The position numbers and the translations under genes were made by a program. A DNA stretch of 64,000 nt from Lachnospiraceae bacterium. Its GTDB lineage: Bacteria; Bacillota; Clostridia; Lachnospirales; Lachnospiraceae. The notes beneath the pieces were generated by a model that saw only the letters and a program-made list of their open reading frames with translations, was not told the origin of the DNA and did not search any database. Location: positions 1-64,000 of the forward strand of contig JAFTPO010000014.1 of NCBI GenBank assembly GCA_017463225.1, read 5' to 3'. Each line of letters starts with the position of its first letter. The first letter of the stretch is position 1. This document shows, one piece after another, positions 16,846 through 25,635 of this stretch.

Positions 16846-18117
16846 ATGTTAGATTATACAGTTAATACCGATGATGAAAAAATAGATATCAACGGTATCG
16901 ATTATTTTCTAAATTGCATAGATGATTTGATAGAGCTTGGAGAGATAGGCTTATTTGGTGCCTGTAGATTTAATCTTAAGAATTTTTCCTTAGTCAATGA
17001 CCAGCTGGGCCGTGGGAGTGGTACTAGAGTCATGAGAAGATTCTTAGACGGATTAGCACTGAAGATAGGTATCGACCATGTTTTGTGTCGATTGGGAGGA
17101 GATAATTTTGTCCTTCTTTTCCACAAAGCCAGCTTAGATGAGCTGAGATATTATCTTACCGGACAGGATATATATGTTAGTGAGGAAGAAACCATTTATG
17201 TTTCAGCCAGTGCAGGTATATATATGATGCCGGAGAGTGGAATTGACAAGCATATGATTATGGATGCGATTACTATGGCTGCTAAGGAAGCAAAGGATGC
17301 ACCTAACAAGGATTATATTGTATTCTACGACTATGAGCTTAAAGAGCGTGACAGAAGAGAAAAATATATCCACGAGGTGTTTGCCCAGGCTTTAGAGAAT
17401 CGAGAGTTTAAGGTTTATTATCAGCCTAAGGTTAACCTTAAGGATTATATGATGGTAGGTGCAGAAGCATTGTGCAGATGGGTGCATAATGGTGAGGTTA
17501 TTTCTCCGGGAGAGTTTATTCCTGTATATGAGAAGAGCCAGGCTATATGCAAGCTGGACTTTTATATGCTTGAGCAGGTTTGTCGGGATTTGAGAAGATG
17601 GATAGATGAGGGCAAGCCGGTGGTTAGAGTGTCTGTGAATCTTTCCAGACGTCACTTGAGGAACCAGAAGACTCTTAACAATATCTTAGAGATTATAGAC
17701 AGATATGATGTGCCTCATGAGTACATTGAGATAGAGCTTACAGAGACAACTATGGACCAGCATTTTGACAGTATAAAGAGACTGGTTACAGGTCTTAAGA
17801 ACAATGGTATAGCTTCGTCTGTAGATGACTTTGGAACCGGATATTCATCCCTAAACCTTCTTCGAGAGGCACCATGGAAGGTCCTAAAGATAGATAGAAG
17901 CTATTTGCCGGATTCTAAGAAGTACGATGAGAGGAATCAGTCTATGCTAAGGCATCTTATAGCTATAGCCACCGATATGGGCTTTGAGTGTATAGTAGAG
18001 GGTGTTGAAACCCTTGAACAGTTAAAGCTAATTAAGAGAAATGGCTGCTTTATGGCACAGGGCTTTTATTTTGACAAGCCTTTGCCGGTGGAGGAATTTG
18101 AAGAGAAGCTTTGTTAG
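16846..18117 (+). CDS. c-di-GMP phosphodiesterase with degenerate GGDEF and intact EAL domain
   Basis: The product is 423 residues. The N-terminal domain (about 1-165) is GGDEF-like but reads LGGDNFVLLF at the signature, so cyclase activity is doubtful. The C-terminal EAL domain (about 180-420) keeps the catalytic set: GAEALCRW (Glu207), NLSRRH, IEIELTETTM, SVDDFGTGYSSL, a KIDRSYL segment, EGVET, and a final GFYFDKPL. It should hydrolyse c-di-GMP to pGpG in the cytosol; no membrane segment or signal domain is present. AAGGAGGAG stands before the ATG. The partner for signal input is likely the PocR protein encoded just upstream. Confidence 0.9.
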   Translation: MLDYTVNTDDEKIDINGIDYFLNCIDDLIELGEIGLFGACRFNLKNFSLVNDQLGRGSGTRVMRRFLDGLALKIGIDHVLCRLGGDNFVLLFHKASLDELRYYLTGQDIYVSEEETIYVSASAGIYMMPESGIDKHMIMDAITMAAKEAKDAPNKDYIVFYDYELKERDRREKYIHEVFAQALENREFKVYYQPKVNLKDYMMVGAEALCRWVHNGEVISPGEFIPVYEKSQAICKLDFYMLEQVCRDLRRWIDEGKPVVRVSVNLSRRHLRNQKTLNNILEIIDRYDVPHEYIEIELTETTMDQHFDSIKRLVTGLKNNGIASSVDDFGTGYSSLNLLREAPWKVLKIDRSYLPDSKKYDERNQSMLRHLIAIATDMGFECIVEGVETLEQLKLIKRNGCFMAQGFYFDKPLPVEEFEEKLC

Positions 18118-18145
18118 CTGTTAAGATATAATAAGGAGAGAACAC

Positions 18146-18670
18146 ATGAATAGCAAATTGAAAAAGATAACAGGTAGCATAGCTACCATCATAGTGGTAA
18201 TAATAGGAGCATTCTTTTATCTAAGTGCTCCGGAGGATTCTGTGGATAGCACTACTGAGAATAGCTATCAGCAGGTTACAGAGGACCAGCAGGTGTCAGA
18301 ACCTGAGGTGGAAATCGAGGAAGAAGCAAGTGAGGTTACGGTAGTAGAAGAAGAAAAAACTCAGGACAGTACAGAGCTTACTGAGGAAGTAGTCCAAGAG
18401 GAGTTTTATGAATTTAGAAAGCAGCAGTACTTAGATGAGCATTTTGATAAGCACGGTGAAGAGTTTGATTATGACAATGCCCAGGAGTATTTAGAGGGGG
18501 CTAACAGAGTTATCAATGATCCTAACAGTCTTTATAAAACAGAGAATGAGGATGGAGATCATATATACTATTTGGAAAGTACCAATGAGTTTGTAGTGGT
18601 GTCTACAGATGGATATATCAGAACATATTTTAAGCCAAGCGCAGGCATAGATTATTTTAATAGACAGTAG
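18146..18670 (+). CDS. Membrane-anchored protein with a C-terminal toxin-like domain
   Basis: The product is 174 residues. A single N-terminal helix (residues about 10-28) is an uncleaved anchor or a signal peptide, followed by an acidic low-complexity linker (about 30-90). The last 80 residues contain YLDEHFDKHGEEFDYDN, TNEFVVVSTDGYIRTYFKPS and a final YFNRQ. This order (H-x-x-K-H-G-x-E-F, then STDGxIRTYF-P) resembles a C-terminal domain that I recall from RHS and other polymorphic toxins, thought to have a BECR ribonuclease fold. Here it is tethered outside the membrane instead of at the end of a large toxin. No immunity gene was recognised next to it. Family assignment is tentative. Confidence 0.55.
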   Translation: MNSKLKKITGSIATIIVVIIGAFFYLSAPEDSVDSTTENSYQQVTEDQQVSEPEVEIEEEASEVTVVEEEKTQDSTELTEEVVQEEFYEFRKQQYLDEHFDKHGEEFDYDNAQEYLEGANRVINDPNSLYKTENEDGDHIYYLESTNEFVVVSTDGYIRTYFKPSAGIDYFNRQ

Positions 18671-18673
18671 CAG

Positions 18674-18808
18674 AAAGATCAGGATGGATATACTTATAAT
18701 CCGGCCGCGACAGTGGTCGGGACTAAGCTGACCGTGTTAGTGTCAGCGTGGACCGACCCTAGGCTTACCCGGCCAAGAAAGTATATCCATCCTGGTCTTT
18801 TCTTTATT
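18674..18808 (+). repeat. Structured core element, copy 1, inside a terminator-like stem
   Basis: The outer stem AAAGATCAGGATGGATATAC (18674-18693) pairs with 18781-18800 (19 of 20, the last G-U), followed by a T-rich stretch. The loop contains a 74-base core (18701-18774) shared with copies at 29250-29321 and 48995-49066: CCGGCCGCG at the left end, TGACCGTGTTAGTGTCA hairpin in the middle, and CCCTAG then CCCGGCC at the right end. Confidence 0.8.
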
Positions 18809-18831
18809 ATAAAAACTAAAATCAGGCTAAG

Positions 18832-18849
18832 ATTTGAAAATTTTCAAAT
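18832..18849. promoter_or_regulatory. Perfect 18-bp palindrome upstream of the transporter gene
   Basis: ATTTGAAAA / TTTTCAAAT is a perfect palindrome 17 bases ahead of the -35 at 18866. It could be a dimeric repressor or activator site, but it is AT-only apart from two bases, so chance is possible. Confidence 0.35.
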
Positions 18850-18865
18850 TATTTAAAAGAATAAA

Positions 18866-18894
18866 CTGGATTTTTAAATTTAAAGTGCTATAAT
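18866..18894 (+). promoter_or_regulatory. Promoter of the ion-transporter gene
   Basis: CTGGAT-17-TATAAT with TG at the extended -10 position (GTGC before TATAAT). The -35 is weak. Confidence 0.55.
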
Positions 18895-18957
18895 TCAACC
18901 TTGTGCAAATAAATATAACACTAAGATAAATTATAAGAGGGAAAAGAGGTTTTTTAA

Positions 18958-20313
18958 ATGTTAGCACAGGTTTTGGCGGTGGTAATTTTTATAGCTATGT
19001 TTGTTCTCATAGTAACTGAAATTTTTGAGAGGCACATTATAACATTGGCTAGTGGATTGCTAACGCTTATTTTAGTTTTTGGAATTGGAATGCAGAGTAT
19101 GGAAGCTATTATGGCAACTCTAAATGTTAAGAGTATATTTACTCTGGAATTTTGGTACGCAGCGGGAGAACATGCTGAGTCAAGCAGTGGAATCAACTGG
19201 GCCACCATTATATTTATCGCAGGTATGATGGTAATGGTTGAGGGTATGGCAAGAGTTGGGTTCTTCAGATGGCTATGTATGAGAATAGCAAAGGCAGTTA
19301 AGTATAAGGTGGTGCCTATATTTATGACATTTATGGTGTTATCCTTTGTGCTTGCTATGTTTATAGATAGTATTACAGTTATATTATTCTTGGCAGCAGT
19401 TACCATAGAGCTTTCACAGCTACTTAAGTTTAATCCTGTTTCTATGATACTTGCTGAGGTTTTTTGTGCTAATTTAGGTGGTTCTGCAACTATGTGTGGT
19501 GATCCGCCTAACATAATAATAGGTACATCCTTGGGATATTCATTTGCAGATTTTATCACAAATACAGGACTTATCGCCTTGGTAGCTCTTTTTATGGTGC
19601 TTACATATTTTTATCTGGTTTGCAGAAAGGAATTAAAGCTGGCAGAGGCTCAGGATATAGATTTGTCTACATTGCCTAGCCCTGAATCAGCTATTAAGAG
19701 TAAGGTTGGCTTTGGGATTAACACAGTGATATTCTTACTGGCCATAGTTCTTTTGGTTACACACGCTCAGACAGGTCTTACAGTTGCGTTTATAGGTGCA
19801 TTTGTAGCAGTTTTGAGCTTAATTGCATCAGGTAAGTCAGCCCTTAAGCTGCTTAAGGATGTTGATTATAAGACCTTGCTTTTCTTCGTGGGTCTTTTCG
19901 TTGTAGTAGGTGGTTTAGAGGAAACTGGAATTCTAGAAGGAATCGCAGGCCTTATAGGTAAGCTTTGCGGGGGCAATATGCATCTTATGGTGGCTATAAT
20001 TCTTTGGATTTCGGCTATTGCCAGTGCATTTGTAGACAATATTCCATTTGCTGCAACTATGATTCCTGTAATTAAGAATTTAGCAACTACCCAGGGTGTT
20101 GATTTGGATGTACTTGCATGGACTTTAGCTATTGGTACAGATATCGGCGGTAGTGCAACTCCTATTGGAGCTTCCGCAAATGTTGTGGGTATAGCTACAG
20201 CAGCAAAGGAAGGACATATTATAAAGTGGGGTAGATATTGTAAACTGATGGTGCCTGCAACCCTGATAGTATTAGTTATCGCAACCCTGATTTTATTCCT
20301 GAGATATCTATAA
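18958..20313 (+). CDS. ArsB/NhaD-like ion transporter (SLC13/IT superfamily)
   Basis: The 451-residue integral membrane protein has about 12 hydrophobic segments and ion-transporter superfamily signatures: FIDSITVILFLAA and a matching FVDNIPFAATMIP in the second half, with GGSATMCGDPPNIIIG mirrored by GGSATPIGASANVVG. These paired hairpin motifs (D-P-P-N, S-A-N) are the substrate-binding loops. NhaD and ArsB members export Na+ or arsenite; others import dicarboxylates. There is no ars operon here, so Na+/H+ antiport or an organic anion is more likely. AAAAGAGG precedes the ATG. A promoter with TATAAT lies 64 bases upstream. Confidence 0.85.
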   Translation: MLAQVLAVVIFIAMFVLIVTEIFERHIITLASGLLTLILVFGIGMQSMEAIMATLNVKSIFTLEFWYAAGEHAESSSGINWATIIFIAGMMVMVEGMARVGFFRWLCMRIAKAVKYKVVPIFMTFMVLSFVLAMFIDSITVILFLAAVTIELSQLLKFNPVSMILAEVFCANLGGSATMCGDPPNIIIGTSLGYSFADFITNTGLIALVALFMVLTYFYLVCRKELKLAEAQDIDLSTLPSPESAIKSKVGFGINTVIFLLAIVLLVTHAQTGLTVAFIGAFVAVLSLIASGKSALKLLKDVDYKTLLFFVGLFVVVGGLEETGILEGIAGLIGKLCGGNMHLMVAIILWISAIASAFVDNIPFAATMIPVIKNLATTQGVDLDVLAWTLAIGTDIGGSATPIGASANVVGIATAAKEGHIIKWGRYCKLMVPATLIVLVIATLILFLRYL

Positions 20314-20352
20314 AATTATACAAAAGTTGAAGTGTGAGTTTACATAAATTGG

Positions 20353-20381
20353 TAGACTTTAAATTTCAGCATTGATATAAT
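20353..20381 (+). promoter_or_regulatory. Promoter of the cytidylate-kinase-like gene
   Basis: TAGACT-17-TATAAT. The leader to the start codon is about 80 bases. Confidence 0.5.
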
Positions 20382-20465
20382 ATATGTAAGCTTATAGGTG
20401 GGTTATAAATTATTTAACATTGATAATAAATAATAATACGAAGATTAGATAAGGGGGATGAAGCT

Positions 20466-21071
20466 ATGGAGCAGCTTATTATATCAGTAGGACGTGAATG
20501 TGGCAGTGGGGGTCATGAGATAGCTGACAGATTAGCAGAGCATTATCAGCTTAAGCTGTACGATAGAAATCTCTTGGAGGAAATTGCCAGAGAAAAGAAT
20601 TTAAAGCATGATGACCTACATCCCCATGATGAGGGTCATCACAATAAATTATTGTATAGAACTGTAAAGGGAATGAACAGCTCTCCTGAGCATAATGTGG
20701 CTCAGCTACAGTTTGATTATCTTAAGAAAAAAGCAGACAAGGGTGATTCGTTTGTAGTTGTAGGGCGTTGCGCGGAGACTATATTAAAATACAACAAGAA
20801 TCTCATATCCATATTTGTTTTAGGAGATGAAGAGACTAAAGTGGCCAGACTTATGAAGGAACACAGCTGTGATAAAAAGAAGGCATATGACATTATGAAG
20901 GCTGGAGATAAGCGACGTAAGAAATATCATAATCCACACTGTGAGCTTAAGTGGGGCGATTCAAGAAATTATGATATTTCTATCAATGCCTGTAGAGTGG
21001 GTGTTGATGAGGCAGTTAGAATTCTTATAGATTTTATTGACACCAGAAGGAAAAAGCTTGAGAAGTGCTAG
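20466..21071 (+). CDS. Cytidylate kinase-like protein
   Basis: The 201-residue protein starts with the P-loop GRECGSGGHEIA (residues 9-20) and continues with YDRNLLEEIAREKNL, VVVGRCAETIL and a lid-like KRRKKYHNPHC stretch, ending with YDISINACRVGVDEAV. This is the cytidylate-kinase-2 family, common in Firmicutes and distinct from housekeeping Cmk, with no defined substrate. It should be a cytosolic nucleotide or small-molecule kinase. GGGGGATGAAGCT precedes the ATG. It is probably monocistronic, with its own promoter. Confidence 0.85.
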   Translation: MEQLIISVGRECGSGGHEIADRLAEHYQLKLYDRNLLEEIAREKNLKHDDLHPHDEGHHNKLLYRTVKGMNSSPEHNVAQLQFDYLKKKADKGDSFVVVGRCAETILKYNKNLISIFVLGDEETKVARLMKEHSCDKKKAYDIMKAGDKRRKKYHNPHCELKWGDSRNYDISINACRVGVDEAVRILIDFIDTRRKKLEKC

Positions 21072-21192
21072 ATATAATTTTTATGACTACGGCAAAGGCT
21101 TGGTAAAGAAAATGCCAGCCATGGTAAAGGCCTGGTAAAGTTCTGCCTGTGGCTATAGAAATCATAAAATAATTCATTATAATTTACTACTG

Positions 21193-21212
21193 TACGTACA
21201 TTTTGGTACGTA
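21193..21212 (+). other. TACGTAC hairpin before a small-protein gene
   Basis: TACGTAC-ATTTTG-GTACGTA (7-bp perfect arms, 21193-21212) precedes the 46-residue membrane protein gene. The same TACGT core occurs in its terminator (21431-21456). Confidence 0.45.
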
Positions 21213-21252
21213 GCATAAAAGGATAAAGCTAAGATGCAGGAGGATAGTTATA

Positions 21253-21393
21253 ATGGATATAATGATTTGGATATTGTTCGTAATTGAGGCTTTCGTGGGA
21301 GTTGGCTCAATAGTAATGATAGTTGCAGTTATGCTTGCTACTATTGTAAAAAAGATATATCGCAAGGTAAAGTATGCTGAGCCTATAATGTAA
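21253..21393 (+). CDS. Small single-pass membrane protein (46 residues)
   Basis: ATG at 21253 with a GGAGG ten bases upstream, TAA at 21391-21393. The product has one long hydrophobic helix (about residues 3-33) and a basic tail KKIYRKVKYAEPIM, so it is a likely C-in single-pass protein. It has its own hairpin before it and a strong terminator after it, so it looks like a separate expression unit. Function is unknown. Confidence 0.6.
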   Translation: MDIMIWILFVIEAFVGVGSIVMIVAVMLATIVKKIYRKVKYAEPIM

Positions 21394-21430
21394 GCTAAGA
21401 ATAAATTTGTAATATATGACAAGCATTATG

Positions 21431-21465
21431 ACCTGTACGTTAAGATACGTACAGGTTTTTTATTT
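21431..21465 (+). terminator. Rho-independent terminator
   Basis: Perfect 10-bp stem ACCTGTACGT / ACGTACAGGT with a 6-base loop, followed by TTTTTATTTT. Confidence 0.92.
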
Positions 21466-21481
21466 TGAAAAGGAATTTTAG

Positions 21482-21510
21482 TGGACAGATAATTCTCCGG
21501 GCTATAAAAT
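21482..21510 (+). promoter_or_regulatory. Promoter of the RlmD-like gene
   Basis: TGGACA-17-TAAAAT, 46 bases before the start codon at 21557. Confidence 0.55.
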
Positions 21511-21556
21511 ATAGAATAGTTTAAATTCGTATGTATTCTGTTTAAGGAGATAAAAT

Positions 21557-22777
21557 ATGAGCAAGTATTCTAAGGAAACAAAAAAGTACTCACATAAAAA
21601 GACTACAACCGGTGCAAAGAAAAATATAAACAGTCCCTGTCCTATATCAGACAGATGTGGAGGCTGTCAGTATATTGATAAGAGTTATCAGGAGCAGCTT
21701 ACCATAAAGGAAGAATATCTGGGGAAGCTTCTTAAGGATTTCGGTGATATGGAACCTATTATGGGTATGGAGAATCCCTACCATTATCGCAACAAGGTTA
21801 ATGCAGCCTTTAAACGTAAGAAAAATGGTGAGATAATTTCCGGCACCTATGAAGAGGGAACTCACAACATACTGCCTGTAACAAGCTGCTTTATAGAGGA
21901 CGAACAGGCTACGAAGATTATGGGAACTATTAGAGCTTTGGTCAGGTCTTTTAAGATAACAACTCATAATGAGGATACCGGATACGGACTTTTAAAGCAT
22001 GTTATGATTCGTACTGCCAGAAAGACCGGACAGATAATGGTGGTTTTAGTAACGGCATCCCCTGTATTTCCTTCTAAGAATAATTTTGTGAAGGCCTTAA
22101 GGGAAGCTCATCCGGAGATAACCACGGTGGTGCAAAATATCAATCAAAAACACACCAGTATGGTGTTAGGAGACAGAAATCAGGTTATGTACGGCAAGGG
22201 CTTTATAGAGGATGTGCTCTGTGGCAAGAGATTTAGAATATCACCAAACAGCTTCTATCAGGTGAATCCGGAGCAGACAGAGAAGCTATATATGAAGGCT
22301 GTTGAATTCGCAGGACTAACCGGTAAAGAGGTTGTGCTAGACGCCTATTGTGGTATAGGAACCATAGGTATGGTAGCCAGTGACAAGGCTAAGGAGGTTA
22401 TCGGTGTTGAGCTTAATAAGGAAGCAGTAAGAGATGCCATTCAAAATGCCAAGCTAAACGGAGTGAAGAATATTCGCTTTTACAACAATGATGCGGGAAA
22501 ATTCATGGTTGGAATGGCAAAAGATAATGCCAAGGTAGATGTGGTGTTTATGGACCCACCAAGATCGGGAAGTGATGAGGCATTTATGTCATCAGTTATG
22601 AAGCTTGCCCCGGAAAGAATCGTGTATATTTCCTGTGGACCTGACACCCTGGCCAGAGATTTAAAATATATGACCAAGGGTGGCAGGTACAGGGTTGAAA
22701 GAATGGTTGGTTGTGACATGTTCGGATTCACCGAACATGTAGAGTCAGTTGTTTTGCTGTCACGAGTTAAACCATAG
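21557..22777 (+). CDS. rlmD: 23S rRNA (uracil-C5)-methyltransferase, RlmD/TrmA family
   Basis: The 406-residue SAM-dependent enzyme has a basic N-terminus, then a four-Cys iron-sulfur site (CPISDRCGGCQY and an earlier or later Cys), an FYQVNPEQTEKLY segment, the SAM motif LDAYCGIGTIGM, VFMDPPRSGSDEAF and the catalytic Cys region IVYISCGPDTLARD. RlmD-type enzymes methylate U1939 of 23S rRNA; low-GC Gram-positives have two or three paralogues (RlmCD type), so the exact target U is not certain. GGAGATAAA precedes the ATG. Its 3' end overlaps the convergent kinase gene by 11 bases. Confidence 0.9.
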   Translation: MSKYSKETKKYSHKKTTTGAKKNINSPCPISDRCGGCQYIDKSYQEQLTIKEEYLGKLLKDFGDMEPIMGMENPYHYRNKVNAAFKRKKNGEIISGTYEEGTHNILPVTSCFIEDEQATKIMGTIRALVRSFKITTHNEDTGYGLLKHVMIRTARKTGQIMVVLVTASPVFPSKNNFVKALREAHPEITTVVQNINQKHTSMVLGDRNQVMYGKGFIEDVLCGKRFRISPNSFYQVNPEQTEKLYMKAVEFAGLTGKEVVLDAYCGIGTIGMVASDKAKEVIGVELNKEAVRDAIQNAKLNGVKNIRFYNNDAGKFMVGMAKDNAKVDVVFMDPPRSGSDEAFMSSVMKLAPERIVYISCGPDTLARDLKYMTKGGRYRVERMVGCDMFGFTEHVESVVLLSRVKP

Positions 22778-25556
22778 TCTTAGCTCTTTCGATTAAGGCT
22801 TTAAGAATCGCTATATATTGCTCATAATTCTCTGTGATAAAGGCCTCATCCTTAGCCTTTCCTGCCAGCTCGTGCTTAAGGGAAAGCTCTGCGAAGTTAT
22901 CGGCTCCTATGGTTCGGGTGTTACTCTTAAGAGTGTGAGCAACTATAGCATAGTTGCCCCAGTCCTGTATGTCATAGTGCTCTTTAAGCTGACTTAAGAA
23001 TTTGTCTGCCTGGCCTATGAAGGTGGACAGGATTTCCTTGTAGAAGTCCTCATCATCCATACAAAACTTAAGACCGGCCTCCTTGTTAATAATAAGGTAC
23101 TGATCTGAAACCTCAGAGGAGGTCTGTGTTATTGAGTTATCTGCTGATGTATTCATATTATTAAAATAGTTCATATTATTCATAATTACTTTCTCCTGTG
23201 GCAAATAATGTAATATAAGCTCGTCTAGATTGTTAGCCATAACCGGCTTTGAAAGGTAGTCGTTAAAGCCGTGTTCTAGGTACATTTCTCTGCAGCCTGC
23301 CACTGCATTTGCAGTGAGGGCAACAACTATAGTTTCCCGGTTAGGATTGTCCTTCTTGGCACGTATCTGCTCTAAAGTTTCTATGCCGTCCATCTCAGGC
23401 ATCATATGATCCATGAAGATAATATCATATACCTTTTCCATGGTAAGCTCTAGGCATCTGCTTCCACTTGGTGCCATATCCACCTGCATCCTAGTGCGCT
23501 TAAGGAGTGCCTTCATAAGGGTTAGATTCATAGAGTTGTCATCAACTACCAGAATTCTGGCTTCCGGAGCTTCATATGGACTCTCAGAGCTGGTATTGGT
23601 GCTTGAAGTCTTCTTTATAGCCTTATCAATGCTCTCTATAGGACGTGCATCTATAACCTTTTGTGGTATGGAAACTGTAAATGTAGAGCCCTTGCCATAC
23701 ACACTTTCAATCTGAATATCTCCATTCATTAAGTCTATAAGCTGCTTTGTAATGTTAAGTCCAAGACCGGAGCCCTGTATAGCTCTATTCTTGGTAAGCT
23801 CCAGCCTTTTAAAGCTGTCAAAAAGCTGAGACAAATCCTCTTCTCTAATTCCTATACCTGTGTCTGCTACAGAGAAGCAAAGGTTTATGGTATCATCCTT
23901 AAGCTGTTTAAAGAATACCTTAAATGTAATACTTCCCTCCTTGGTATACTTTGTGGCGTTTGATAAAAGATTTGTAATAATCTGTTTGATTCTTAATTCG
24001 TCTCCGTATAGAGTGGTAGGAAGCTCAGGGTCAATCTCTACCACTGTGTTGATAAGCTTTTTTGCACTTCTTGTTTCAAGTATCAGAATTTCATCGCTTA
24101 TAAGGGTAGGAAGATGGTACTCGTAATCAACCAATTCAAGCTGTCCGGATTCTATCTTAGTAAAGTCCAGAATATCATTTACCAGACGTAAAAGCATATT
24201 GCTGGCACTTTGGATGTTCTTGGCGTAGTCCTCGATGTTGTCACTTTCATTCTCCCTGAGAATCATCTCATTCATACCGATGATGGCATTGATAGGAGTA
24301 CGAATCTCGTGGGACATATTTGCTAAGAATTTGGCCTGGGCTTCCCTTGCGGTGATAGCTTGTTGCTTGTTTTTCTCAGAGATAAGCAGGTCCTGTCCTG
24401 TCTTTATTATAGCCATTACCAGCAGGAAGAGAAGTCCTATGGAAAGGGTAGTTCCAAGGGAAAGGTCTGTTCCTACATAGTATAAAACCATTTCCAAAAT
24501 TGCTGTAACAATCATACCGTAGATACCAATTCCTACAAACAGGTAATCCTTAAGCCTTTTGTTAAAGGTATCTATGGTGATGGTTACGATAATACACACG
24601 ATGGACACAAGCAGTCCGGCGTGAATGAATTTAAGCTGTTCTACGAACTGCACTATATCAAATATCTGAAGCACAGAGCTTACAATCATAATCCCCATAG
24701 TATACACCAGAGGAATAAAGAAGACCTTTTTATAGCGGCCATTTTGCAAATCATTGATAAATGTAATAAGGGGTAACGGAATTATCATAAGACACCAGTA
24801 GGTGAAGTAGGATAGCACCGAAATATTTTTAAATATAATCTGTCTAAAGGACATCTCTGATATCATCCAAAAGGCGCAGAAGAAAAGCGTCCATGCCAGA
24901 TACTTAAGTGGCAAATCCTTCTTATATACCAGCTTTAGTATCTCGCAGACTATGATACAGAACAAGCTCATAAGAAATAGGAATATGGCAATAAGCATAT
25001 GTAAGCCATTTTCGTCTAAAAGGTGAAGCCAAATACTTAATCTGTCACCTATGTAGCCGGTTCTAATATCGCCAGCGTATTTTGAGCTACTGGTAAATGT
25101 GTAGGAAAGCTCCTTGCCCGCATCCTCCTCCTTAAGCTCGATAAAGATGTATCGCATGGCACTGTTTGTGCCAAATGGTCGGGTGTCCTTAGTGGTGTAT
25201 TTCAGTCTTAGCTCTCCGTCAATGTAAACTGTAACGTCCTGCCACACAGGGCGGAAAGATATGCAATGGCCATTTTCGATGTTGTCCGGAAGGGTGGTGA
25301 TAAGAGTAACTGGCTCACCGTACTCAGCTTCAACTATAGTGGGAGCGGTAACGGATACTTTGCTGCCATCCTCAAGAACCTGCTCCCAAGGAGGATTGTA
25401 TTCCTCACAGTCGGAAAATAGTACGTCCTTCTCACTAGGAGAAAGCAGCTGTCCCAGGAAAAAGAACAGTAACAGTATAATTACAGATATGCCGAAGAAA
25501 TATTTTACAAATGTTCTATAAGATGAAGATATATTGTTTTTTAGCTTATTAATCAT
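22767..25556 (-). CDS. Hybrid sensor histidine kinase with receiver and Hpt domains
   Basis: The 929-residue multidomain kinase has an N-terminal membrane segment (about 18-36) and an extracytoplasmic domain (about 40-180) of the DISM type. Seven transmembrane helices follow (about 190-390), then a HisKA domain with His416 in NMSHEIRTP, a HATPase domain (LLSNATKYTKEG, DTGIGI, GSGLGLNI), a receiver with Asp716 (FMDHMMPEMDG) and a C-terminal Hpt domain with His874 (VAHTLKSNT). Every phosphorelay residue is present. Output regulator is not adjacent. It probably senses a carbohydrate or small molecule outside the cell. Promoter TTGCGA-17-TATTAT precedes it. Confidence 0.92.
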   Translation of the reverse strand: MINKLKNNISSSYRTFVKYFFGISVIILLLFFFLGQLLSPSEKDVLFSDCEEYNPPWEQVLEDGSKVSVTAPTIVEAEYGEPVTLITTLPDNIENGHCISFRPVWQDVTVYIDGELRLKYTTKDTRPFGTNSAMRYIFIELKEEDAGKELSYTFTSSSKYAGDIRTGYIGDRLSIWLHLLDENGLHMLIAIFLFLMSLFCIIVCEILKLVYKKDLPLKYLAWTLFFCAFWMISEMSFRQIIFKNISVLSYFTYWCLMIIPLPLITFINDLQNGRYKKVFFIPLVYTMGIMIVSSVLQIFDIVQFVEQLKFIHAGLLVSIVCIIVTITIDTFNKRLKDYLFVGIGIYGMIVTAILEMVLYYVGTDLSLGTTLSIGLLFLLVMAIIKTGQDLLISEKNKQQAITAREAQAKFLANMSHEIRTPINAIIGMNEMILRENESDNIEDYAKNIQSASNMLLRLVNDILDFTKIESGQLELVDYEYHLPTLISDEILILETRSAKKLINTVVEIDPELPTTLYGDELRIKQIITNLLSNATKYTKEGSITFKVFFKQLKDDTINLCFSVADTGIGIREEDLSQLFDSFKRLELTKNRAIQGSGLGLNITKQLIDLMNGDIQIESVYGKGSTFTVSIPQKVIDARPIESIDKAIKKTSSTNTSSESPYEAPEARILVVDDNSMNLTLMKALLKRTRMQVDMAPSGSRCLELTMEKVYDIIFMDHMMPEMDGIETLEQIRAKKDNPNRETIVVALTANAVAGCREMYLEHGFNDYLSKPVMANNLDELILHYLPQEKVIMNNMNYFNNMNTSADNSITQTSSEVSDQYLIINKEAGLKFCMDDEDFYKEILSTFIGQADKFLSQLKEHYDIQDWGNYAIVAHTLKSNTRTIGADNFAELSLKHELAGKAKDEAFITENYEQYIAILKALIERAKTMV

Positions 25557-25606
25557 ATGTAAACCCCTCCCTTAACCACTAATATTCGAACAAAAATACT
25601 ACTAAT

Positions 25607-25635
25607 ATAATATCACTGAAAATATTGTTTCGCAA
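25607..25635 (-). promoter_or_regulatory. Promoter of the hybrid kinase gene
   Basis: On the minus strand TTGCGA-17-TATTAT. It lies about 50 bases upstream of the ATG at 25556. Confidence 0.55.

Noticed and set aside
18954..19559. A 201-codon frame on the minus strand opposite the ion transporter
   Set aside because: Antisense to a clear membrane-protein gene with strong family motifs; no start signal and an unnatural Ile/Thr-rich product.
22767..22777. Overlap of the ends of rlmD and the hybrid kinase gene as a sign of error
   Set aside because: Both C-termini fit their families; an 11-base convergent overlap is ordinary.
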